DNA from: Blattamonas nauphoetae
Lineage: Eukaryota > Preaxostyla > Oxymonadida
Direction: 5' to 3'
Assembly (NCBI GenBank): GCA_033064195.1
Contig: JARBJD010000381.1
Location: 1-64,000, forward strand
Length of the DNA stretch: 64,000 nucleotides
In this document: one piece after another, positions 52,001 through 61,415 of the stretch
How positions within the stretch are numbered: the stretch's first letter is position 1
Layout of the letters: the number at the start of each line of letters is the position of its first letter
The notes under the pieces: generated by a model
Database searches by the model: none
Seen by the model: only the letters and a program-made list of their open reading frames with translations
What the model was told of the DNA's origin: nothing
Position numbers and translations under genes: made by a program

Positions 52001-53435
52001 TAGGCTTGTCTGACCGGCACTGACCGGTCAGTTTTCATTGAAAAGTACTGACGGTCACTGACCGGAGGTATTTCGGAACCCATAATCGAGAGTTACCATT
52101 TCTCCGATGTGAATTCAAATGAAACTGAAAAGTGAATAAATGATGTGAATGTCAATGTATTTTCTTCCTGAAACGAAATGCTGGCATTATTTTCATATCG
52201 ATCACGTGATTTTACTTTTATAATCATCTATTTTGTTGTCGGGATATCGGGTGAAAAGTAGTTGTGGGGATGTGATCAGACCTATTGCTCTTCGCTCACT
52301 GAAATGATTATCGCGGCATGTGTTCCCGTCGTTGAATGAATGTGTTGTCGGTTGGGCACAAAATTACAGCCCCTTTTTGCCCCATCCTTGATATCATGTG
52401 ACTTTTTCAATCACCCTCTATTCCATTCATACAGCGAGATCAGCTCCTCCAGGTCATCCACGAACTTCTCCAAGATCTCAATTGAAAAGAACTGCAGCAC
52501 CTCCTGTTTCTTCTCGCCCATGCAAACACGGTATCCGTGAGCTGGTCGGAATGACATGTGTCCGTTCTGTTGCTGCTCGTCTAAAGTTGGAATTATCCTC
52601 TCCCACCACGGTTGATACACTTGCGTCCCGTTCTCCTGCTGCTTCAGAAGCGGAAGCACTCCCAGACTGTCCATCTTCCACTGGGCTTCAACCCACTCCA
52701 GCAACGCTTTTCGTGGTATCGCATGGATCTTCGAGTCACCTACTCCACAATTTGGAAGAAGACTGTTCAATCCACCTCTTTCAACTCGTTCTGTTCTGCA
52801 CGTACGAAACCGGCTCCAAAAGCAGAGCTTCAATCATCGACATCATGCGGCGGCTCACATCCTCCAGCCGGCCTCAAAACTCTCAAAGCAGTGGTCTAAC
52901 GATGACAGAAGCTTCTTCTGTCGAATCGCCGGCGTCTTGTTCAAAAGTGTGAGCAGTACTGAGAGCAGCGCGACTCTCACAATTCGGTCACTCTCCTCAA
53001 TCGCTCCCTCTTCCTCTTTCAGCCACAATTACAGGTCGTTCACTCTCACACTCGAATCGTCAAAAACCACATCAAACAGCTCTTCCTCGTCCGGGTCTGA
53101 AGGCAGGAGAAATGATTGAATTACGAGACCAAACGATTGATCAGTTCTTGTTTTAAGACACTATCACAACTCTTTGCACTTTTTTCGCTTGTTTTTCTAT
53201 TTCAGTGAACGATAGGTCTTGTCATAGACATCGAAAGAATTTGGCTTCCATCAACGAGAGTGAACTCACATAGACGGAGAACATATGACTTCATCATTGA
53301 TTTTTCACACTTATATTGTGTTTGTTTGCCGATTTCTGAACAATCGTTCACAGTTTAATGAATGATGGAGATCTGACCCTTTGATGTTTTTCGAACTGAC
53401 ACTGACCGGCACTTTTAGCCGGTCAGACAAGCCTA
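52001..53435. mobile_element. hAT-like non-autonomous element carrying host-like sequence
   Basis: Terminal inverted repeats are TAGGCTTGTCTGACCGGC at the left and its exact complement at the right. Perfect 8-bp target duplications CACCGATC flank it (51993-52000 and 53436-53443). Eight-bp duplications and short inverted ends fit the hAT superfamily, though the ends do not match the hAT consensus at every position. Subterminal CCGGTCAGT words repeat near both ends. At 1435 bp it is too short for a hAT transposase and none is recognised. Instead the minus strand carries host-like coding sequence. It is inserted in gene C. Confidence 0.85.
52411..53107 (-). pseudogene. Captured host-like helical gene fragment in the hAT element
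   Basis: On the minus strand, sequence from 53107 reads SDPDEEELFDVVFDDSSVRV, then LWLKEEEGAIEESDRIVRV followed by helices LLSVLLTLLNKTP and IRQKKLLSSLDHCFESFEAG, and later an open frame of 140 codons (52833-52411) with ALLEWVEAQWKMDSLGVLPL and EVLQFFSIEILEKFVDDLEE. It looks like part of an ARM/HEAT-type host protein, with stops and frame changes (or small introns) between pieces. No transposase motif is seen. It is most simply explained as a gene fragment captured by the transposon. Confidence 0.5.
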
Positions 53436-54069
53436 CACCGATCTTCCTGAAGTACCTCTCGTGTCAGCTGAAGGACAGTCAAGCAAGAAATGGACACTCT
53501 CCATCTCACGAAGCAAATTCACTGGTCAATCCACATCAACCAACGAAGCCCCAACGGACTTCGAGAAGCTATGCTCGTGGGAGAGTGGTCTGGTTGTGCT
53601 GAAAGAATGCGTGTGCGATATCTCATGTATTCCCACACAGTGCTCTCGCTCAGCATGAGTACGTGAGGTGTTTATGGGGTCGGTGGATATACACCGAAGA
53701 ATGAGAATCGAATGAATCAAACTGCGAGGGCTTCTCCTTGTTCGGGAGCTTGGCCAGATTATTTTGCGTTGGCTTCCTGGAATCAGCGCTGATGTTCCTT
53801 GCTCAACCGACCTGTGTGGGTGAAGGAAGGAAAACATTGAGCGCATAGTTCGAGGATGCACAAGGCAGCCTCAGTGGGTCCGAAGACACTCAACTGAGGG
53901 AGGCATCGCCTTGCTGAGAGCGAGAATTGTGAACGAACAAACAGTTTAGTGTCGAAAGGAAATGAAGATTAGACTGAAAACTGGAAAGATGGGATGTGAG
54001 TAAAATAAAGACAGAAAACGAGGAGCTGGATCTTGGGTGGAGTCGACCACTCACCAGAGTATCTGCCGG

Positions 54070-55652
54070 CTACTCTGAGCGAGAGCACTGTGTGGGAATA
54101 CAGGCTCCAGCTGAAGCGATGAGCCTGTTATCCACACAGGGCTCTCGCTCAGCATGAGTATCACAAGTTGGAATTTGTCTGTTCTGCTTGCCAGGGCCTA
54201 CCGTGTTGTCAGCGTTCTGCAGATTCAGCTGGTCTGCGATCCGAGTCTGGAGGTCTGCTCTGTCCGCGACTCGGATGTTGTACCACGTCTGGGCGGCGGT
54301 CGAGTTGATATTCCACCCGACCAATGCGTTGATGTCCACCCAATCCATCCCTTGTACGGATCTCAGATACGAGATCATCGCATGTTTGATTGTATAGCCT
54401 CCATAGATCGAAGGGAGTCCTAACTCTTGCAGGATTGCTTTCGTTTCTTCCCGAATCCGCTGGGTAGATAGTCTCTGGAGAGTCGCTTCATCAACCCAGA
54501 CTGGCATTGTTGGCGGGAGTGAGTCATGCTGGCAGTTCGCTTTTGAATTGAAGAGTGTGAGAACTCGTTGTTGGTGGTCGTTGAGTGCGCAGAACGGGGA
54601 AATTGACTTCTGGCGAATGTCTGTTACTGTTCTGTAGACCTTCTTGTCGGTGTTCTGCTTGACTGACATGAGTAATTCCGCTCTCGGTGGCTCCACGTCT
54701 AGCTTCCACGTCACATCTCCCCATGAGAGCCTTTGCAGCTCCGCTTGTCTCAAACACGTGAAAGCCATTACCAAGGCGAGTGTTCTTCTCTGCTGACGCG
54801 CGAAGTTATGCTCTGTTCTCCATCTGCTCTCCCCGCCCACTTGAATAACGTTTCAATGTCCCACATGACATCATACTTTCTCTTTGGTGGTGCAGTGGTC
54901 CTCTTGTTGATTTCCTTTTGGCATTTCTTCCATGTGGGCGAGTCTTCCCGAAGAGTCCCTGGGTTGAGGAGACACAAAGTGGAGCGAACAGTAGTAGCAA
55001 TGTCCATTGTGGACCTCTTCTCTCCGAACTGATCAAACAACCAGTTCGTGAAGTTCAACATGTGAGCTTCGACTCCTTCGCCGTGAACGAACTCCTCGTC
55101 AGAGATTCCCCGTTCGTCCGCAAACTCGTCCAACAACGTGAATGCTCTCCTCCACTTCCTTCGAGCGTCGCGGGTTTGTGGGAGAAATCTGTCTGCTGCC
55201 TTCTCGTCTATCTTGGCTACAACTCTGAGCTGACTAAAGAAGTGTTCTCCGGCTTCGTTCTGATCTGATGGAAACCGACTCCCACCAGTCCTGGTGGGAG
55301 TCTTTATCTTCCTTCCTCTGAGTCTTCCAGAGACAAGCTTTGACTTGTCATCCTCATTATCATCTCGTACGATCCGAGCGTTCGGCGAGTCGGGCACAGC
55401 TGGTGGAACAGGTGTGTCCAGGACTAACCTTCCCAACTGGGAACTACGAGCACCGCTTGGCATGATGAGTGTTGCAGCTTCCGGAGGACCTTGCCGATTA
55501 GTCGGATGGGAGGGTGGATCCACAGCTTCCTTCCCTCCCAGTCCTGAACCAGTGCGTCTGTCGCTGTCGCTTCTGGCTCGCTGTTGAGCGACCAGTACTC
55601 TTCGAGAAGACGGGTTTGTTGGGACGCAAATGCGTCCACTTCTGGTTTCCAT
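54070..55652 (-). pseudogene. DIRS tyrosine recombinase
   Basis: The C-terminal part shows tyrosine-recombinase signatures: FTCLRQAELQRLSWGDV around the first catalytic arginine, YTIKHAMISYLRSVQGMDW around the histidine box, and NSTAAQTWYNIRVADR with the nucleophilic tyrosine. The N-terminal part contains a SAM-like helical region (WRRAFTLLDEFADERGISDE). In the family it inserts circular element DNA. Broken. Confidence 0.8.
54071..54160. repeat. DIRS internal complementary region
   Basis: The block is the reverse complement of the element's right end joined directly to its left end: GGAATA followed by CAGGCTCCAGC corresponds to ...GCTGGAGCCTG joined to TATTCC.... Left-end sequence (53628-53654) and right-end sequence (58245-58304) both match it. 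In DIRS elements this region acts as a template that lets the ends be completed through a circle, so the match identifies the element's true ends. Confidence 0.9.
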
Positions 55653-55772
55653 TCCAGTTCTGAAATCAGCTGTTGGAAGATCGCAGGGAGGATCTGGTAC
55701 TCTCCCAACGGGTGGAGGCGACTGAGAGAGTCTGCCACGACGTTGTTCACTCCTTTACGTGTTCCACCTCCA

Positions 55773-57474
55773 CTATCGATATTCCTGTCTTCGCGCAACG
55801 CGACCAAACTGCTGTTGTCGGCGAGGGAGGTTCCTTCCTCCTTTCCACTTCTGCAGATTGAACTTTGTTGATGTGTTGTCGGTTCGAACTTTCAAATTGG
55901 ATATATTCTCCTTCTTCAGAATGTGTCTTGACATTTTGACCGCTCGTTCTACTGCCATTGTCTCTTTCACGTTGATCGAGTGTGGAAGTGTCTTCGCCGA
56001 CCATCGACCGAACATTGGGATGGAGTGATTCTTCCACTCGAGCACTGCTCCCCATCCCTTCTTCGAGGCGTCTGTTGTCAGACAAGCTTGAGGTTCCGGC
56101 AACGATATCAGTTGTGGTTGATTCGACACGAGTGTCGCCTTCCAGAATGTGAGGTCCCCAGGACGGACGGGTTCAGCCGACAGCGACCGTTCCATCCCGT
56201 CCGTTTCACAGCTCTTTGAAGTGTTCGGTTCAACGCGCCAAGATATAGAGACGCTTGACAGTGCTGATGGTGTAGTGAATTCAGTTTCCCGATTAGTTTG
56301 GCGAGCGATCTGTTTGCCACTTTCTTCCGTCTGAGTGCAAGTGACACAGTTTTGAAGTAGCTTTGAAATACGCTGAGACCTTGGCTGGCGGTGTTCTGAA
56401 TGTGCCCTCCTTCAAGTCGAGACTCCATCCCAGAAAGTCCAATTGCTGCGTCGGTTCTAGAATCAGCTTGTCCATTGCAATCAACCAACCCAGGTCCTGC
56501 AGGAAAATCAGAACCTCCTGTGTCACTGATCTCAAGTGTGTTTGATCTTGGTGGAGGAGGATGATGTCGTCCATGTATGCCAGAACCCTGATGTCCCATT
56601 TCTGTCGGATGTGGACAATCGCTGGGCGAAGGACTTTGCTGAACACCCGCGGTGCGTGTTTGAGCACCGAACGGCATCGTCTGGTATAGATAGTCTTGGT
56701 TCTGAAAGCGGAACCCAAGAAAGCGTTGAAAATCCGACTGCACGTCGATGTGATGGAACGCTTGCTGGATGTCGATCACTGTTGCGAAGTCGTTCGACTG
56801 AATCATGACCCGTAGCGTTGAAAAGTCCTCGTAACGGAAGCTCCTGTCCTTGATTGCGTTGTTCAGCACTGTGCAGTCCAGGATCTTCCGGTGTGTCCCG
56901 TCCCTTTTGGAATCATAAATGTCTTGTTCCACCACAGCACTTCGTTTGTGGTGGCTTCCCTGACAACGCCCATCTGAATCTCCTTCATCAGTTCCTGACC
57001 GTACAGCTGTTCCAGTCGCGGTGATGCGTTGAAGGGGAGTGGGGATGCTGTATTCTGGAGAGTCATCTTGTCTTCTGGTGACTTCCAGTCTCCAAACATC
57101 CCTTTCCGTACTCTTGTGTCGCCGCCAATCTCCTTCCACCGCTCCAGGTTTACCAGAAGTCTGTGATTCATAATCTGCGATCGAGGTGCTGCTTCGACTA
57201 TTGGGGTCTGCGGCTTCCGGATGGTTTGTGGGCTGGGCGGAACGGCTTGTAGCTTCTGTTCGTTCGGGGATGGAAGTTGGCTTGGTTGTCTTCCATCCCC
57301 TCCCTGTCGAACAAAGTCTGGGTCACTCCGCACCCCTGTGAGGACGGGGTTCTCCAAACTCAGTTTTGAATCTCGAGGGCCTGTGTGACGTCGGCCCAAT
57401 TCTTGTTCCGCAGGTATCTTTGTGTTTGGATCTTGGTAGCTGCGTCCGCCATACAACACGCCACTTGTGACCAT
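55773..57474 (-). pseudogene. DIRS reverse transcriptase and RNase H
   Basis: Reverse transcriptase signatures are FATVIDIQQAFHHIDVQ, the palm motif LAYMDDIILLH (YMDD), and LGWLIAMDKLILEPTQQLDFLG typical of DIRS/Ty3-like enzymes. RNase H follows with LTTDASKKGWGAVLEW and INVKETMAVERAVK. In the family this copies element RNA into DNA. Broken. Confidence 0.85.
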
Positions 57475-58238
57475 TGCCGAAGCAACTCTTCAGAAGCGCT
57501 CTCCCTCATCAAGCTGACGAAGAGCTCGGACAGCGCCGAAATGGCAACCAGGAGGCTGTCTACTGCAGCTTTCGCAATTGTGTCCATCTTCCCCGGCATA
57601 TCATTCGGTTTCAAGGCATCTTTGGTCTTCCCCGTTATCTTGAACGCTGGTCGGAGGTACTCGGTGGAACCACGAATCTCATCGAGGTACTCGGCGGGGA
57701 GAGTCGACGAGAGCCAGTCTAGTGAGCATTTCGGCATGTACACTCTCATTGTGTTCTGGGCCATGAGAGCAAAACTACGGAGATTCTGGTGGGGCTGCAT
57801 CGTGACCAATTTGGTGAGATTGTCGCTGTCTGCCGACTCACTCGTCTCGTCATCATCGATTGGTTTGTTTGACCTCCTCTTCACCTTCTTTTTCATCTGG
57901 ATCGGTTTAGGCTTTGGGAGATTGGCTCTCTTCCGCTTCACCAACAGATGTTGGTTCGCGTCTTCTGTGTCGGAGGAAGAACTAGAGTCGCTGTCTATGT
58001 GCTTATCTTGTCGGTTGTGTCCATTTTGATGACCTGGAGCACTATTTTGCTTATTTGACCCGACCATGCTTTGAAAAATGGTGGCAAAAGTTGATGTAAA
58101 TTGCTCGACAACGGGACCGACCCAGGCCGGCGGTTCTGCGGCGGGAGTGGTCCGGCTGTCATCCTCGTTCCGAGAGGTGTGTTGGTTTCTCTGTTCGCGA
58201 TTCATTCGAGGTGTTTGATCTACCGACCCCATAAACAC
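57360..58238 (-). pseudogene. DIRS Gag-like protein
   Basis: About 290 residues open the element on the minus strand: a polar N-terminus (NREQRNQHTSRNEDDSRTTP), a basic stretch KRKRANLPKPKPIQMKKKVK, then a helical domain (LVTMQPHQNLRSFALMAQN, LPAEYLDEIRGSTEYLRPAF). The position before the reverse transcriptase marks it as Gag. No zinc knuckle is obvious. Confidence 0.65.
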
Positions 58239-59860
58239 CTCACGTACTCATGCTGAGCGAGAGCCCTGTGTGGATAACAGGCTCATCGCTTCAGCTGGAG
58301 CCTGGACGACATTCAGCGACCTTCGTCAGGGAGCCATCCACGCGACGAACAGCAATGTGACACTGCGCCAGTCGGATCTGACGCACAATGGACACCCCAC
58401 TGCAGAATTCCCCTCCGCTCGACAGAACATCAGATGTGTTGGAACAGGAAAGATCTCGTTTGAGTCCTCCAGCACTGGCTCGACAATGGCTGAGACAGAC
58501 ATGTGGGTGAGTGCCGACGATGATTGTGTTGTTGATGGAGAGAACATCTCGCCGCGACACACTTTCTTTGAGCCGTCGCTGATCACAAAAGACTGCTCGA
58601 GTGAGTTTGTGAAGAAGGAGAATCGATATGGAGTTGAGATTGTTGGAACAAAACTGGTTCCGTGTGGACTCTCGTTGGACGTGTTTGAGGATGACTCGTC
58701 GTCAACAAATGCGGACAAGCATGAAGTGATTGATCTCTCCGAACTGACCACAGATTGGACCGAAACATCCATCTCTCTCGTCCTCCCCACCTCTCGTCTG
58801 TCCACCCTCTCAAACACCCCTCGATGGCTGATCCGCATCCAGTTCGGAAGAGGACACACGACCGACTCGTTCGAACTGAAGATGAGTGCAAAAATGGCGC
58901 GTGCACAACTTTTGAGTCGCACTCTTCCCTGGCTGATCCCTCTCATCGTCGTCATCGTTGTCGCAATCCACGTTGCCATTTTCTTGTTCGTCTGTCTCCG
59001 CCGAAGAAAAACGAAGCAACCCGAACCGAAAAATGAGATGGATGCCCAAGACGACGATGAAGTGGAAAATCGAAGACCTCGACCACACACCCACGAACCC
59101 GCCGAACAGTGCGCTGACGACGTTGGAATCGAAGCCGTTGGCAGTGTCTGACCAGACAATTCCACAAGACCCAGTTCCATCAGCGATGTGGAGTCCACAG
59201 GATCAGTTTATTGAAGCTGTGGCGTGCTCTGGACAGTTTGGGACGGAGCTTGTTCGAAAGACGGACACTCTGTATGCTCGACTTCACACAGAACAAGGAA
59301 GGACGATTGCGCTGACGAAGGAACCTGTGCGACAACAACTTCTGAAAGGCATTATGAAGATTTGGGAGACGAATCAGTCAGCACTTCTCTTGACGAAGCT
59401 GTCGTCACACGTTGTGATGGTGGACGCAGCGAACAACGTGTTCCTGAATGTTCAGGGCGACCAAACTGCGTCGAATGGTGACGGACAAGAAGCGAACCGA
59501 CAGGCGCAGATTTTGGAGGCTCGTCGCTGGAGTCCGCCTGAGTTGGACAACGACAATGGAGTTCAGAACGGGATTGACATTTCGAAAGCGGCAGTTTTTA
59601 GTCTTGGCCAGATCTTGTGGGAAATGGAGACTGATTCTGTGCCGTTCGGGGAAGTGGATGCAGTGAATGCTCAGAGACAGATGGGAGTTGGATCGACACT
59701 GAACATGGATGGTGTGAAAAACGAGAAATTGAAAGAAATGATCGAACAATGTCTCTCGACCGATCCAAACGACAGACCGACGCTTTCCGATCTGAACGAG
59801 TTCATCAATCCTGAACCAAAAGTCGAAGTCCCACCCCAACCGAACGATCCCACAGCATGA

Positions 59861-61415
59861 CCACCATCAACCATCTTGGCACCTCGTTGTTCTTCCTTTT
59901 CCACTCATCTTCGTTCTCGAACTTTCCACCTTCGTTGTCATCGCAACATCACTCTTCATTCTCTCTATTCAGTGTATATATGTCAGATCTATTTTTCTCT
60001 GACCCAACATTTGAACACATCCCTCTCCATCAAATCTTTTGTCCAATCCCGATTCAAACATGTTCATTCTCCCAATTCCACACGTCTTCATTGTCCATTT
60101 TTCTTCCTTCCTGTTTCTTCACTCATCAATCTTCATATTGTAATCGCACAATCACTCCTCATTTTCTCGCTTCTGTTTGTGTATGATAGTTCAGTCGTTC
60201 TCTGACCCAAATGTGAAGGCGTCCCTGTCCATCACCACTTTTGTGCGATTCCGCTTCGGACCTCTTCAGAGACATCATCTCTGCCTCTTCATTCTCGCAA
60301 AGCCACTCTTCTTGATTCTCGCCTGTCTTCTCTTCATTTCATCTTTTGTGTCCACTCTGGAAAAGCCATTCTGTTCTTATTCTCACTCAGCTCCGACCGG
60401 ATCGCACTATCGTTGTTTTCTTTGCTAGACCCTCCCCACCAACTTCAAACTGTCTCTTCATTTTCGACACAATATCTCTCGTCTCAGCCAGTTGCTCTGA
60501 CTGTCACTTCGCACATCATCTTTCCACAGAATATCATGCTCCCATATCAACTTTGTTCACTTTCTTTGTCTTCATTTCTCACCGATGTCTGGTTCAACAG
60601 CACTGGATTTCACACACCGTTCTGTCATCCTTTTCATAGTTTTCTTGCCATTTTGAATCGCTCTGTTTCTGTTTATCTTGTTCAATCATTCTTTCCATCA
60701 GGAAAGACTGGTTCTGTGTTTCTGTTGCGCTTTCTGCACTCATCTCTCATTTCTCGTCCTTTCACTTTCGCCTCATCACTCACTATCGCATATCACGTCA
60801 GAACAACTGTTCTTCATTTCTTCTCACTTTTCATGATTCACCGAACCGATCTTTTGTGAAAGCGCTCCACCCAATACAATTGTTGGACAATTTTGGGAAA
60901 TTGGAAAATGCCGGAAAAAGACAAACAAAATGCGAACCTTTTCTCCAGCTCCAAATCATGTCATGTCACAGTACGATCCTTCCATTCGTCGCGATGTTGA
61001 GAGTTCTCTGTGAGAACGACAGACCATCAGCTGTTGATCCACGCCGGAATATGTGTTGGACTGTCAGACCTACCGAATTGGTCCCTCAATCAGATGTTTG
61101 TTGGATAGAGCGTGCTGATGACGAGATGGGAAGTAGTTGGTGGATGGGAGGACTCGACTTTGTGGAAGGAAGTTGCTGTTGAGAATGGACATCAATCGGC
61201 TTCAGAACGCGCATGGGATCACCAAAGTTTCCAAATTATCAAAATTGTCCAACTACTGTAGAGAGTGTGATTGGAAGATGGTTGTCAGGTTGAAACATAA
61301 TATTCATTTTATGGTCCGGATCAATCTTCGCTCCACATTGTCAAGAATCTCTCATTAATCTTCCGCGAAGTCTCCTTTAGCGCATTTTCGATTTTGTTCC
61401 TCTCTTCAGGATTTT
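59861..61415. other. Pyrimidine-rich region without a clear gene
   Basis: Sequence up to about 60860 is rich in CTTC and CATC words, giving long chance frames. A 109-codon open stretch at 60856-61182 and coding-like pieces at about 61100-61240 (WEDSTLWKEVAVENGHQS) may be the start of the decayed gene that follows. A helical frame on the minus strand near 61325-61410 (EERNKIENALKETSRKINER) competes with it. I cannot decide between them. Confidence 0.4.

Larger units (their letters stand above)
53628..58304 (-). mobile_element. DIRS-like tyrosine-recombinase retrotransposon, broken
   Basis: The order on the minus strand is Gag-like protein, reverse transcriptase with RNase H, then tyrosine recombinase. 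The ends are inverted (GAGCGAGAGC with a CATGAGTACGTGAGGTGTTTAT stretch at one end and its complement at the other), and an internal complementary region lies at 54071-54160. There is no long target duplication, only a shared TG (53626-53627 and 58303-58304), as expected for elements inserted by a tyrosine recombinase. No methyltransferase domain was noted. The element looks structurally nearly complete but is broken, with about four or five breaks. It is likely young, since the terminal and internal repeats still match closely. It sits inside gene C. Confidence 0.85.
46848..59860 (+). pseudogene. Surface protein gene C with kinase-like tail, split twice
   Basis: It starts with a signal peptide (MLLIPLLVVSHAISLEN) and beta-helix repeats. 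It changes frame once between 48313 and 48515 (indel or small intron) and reads on to ...LTLTDL at 52000. A hAT-like element (52001-53435) and a DIRS-like element (53628-58304) interrupt it. Across both, the host frame joins exactly: ...TLTDL-PEVPLVSAEGQ... and ...CVCDIS-W-TTFSDLRQGA. The end has an LCSWESGLVVL motif (compare gene B), a membrane segment (LPWLIPLIVVIVVAIHVAIF), RRRKTK, then a kinase-like tail (SSHVVMVDAANNVFL, ARRWSPPELD, FSLGQILWEMETDSVPFGE), reached by a second frame change near an AAAA run at about 59063. Without inserts it would be about 2300 residues. The coding part is otherwise well kept. It is probably inactive now. Confidence 0.8.

Noticed and set aside
52411-52833. 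A hAT transposase fragment
   Set aside because: I see no catalytic or dimerisation motif of the family, and the neighbouring sequence reads as a helical-repeat host protein.
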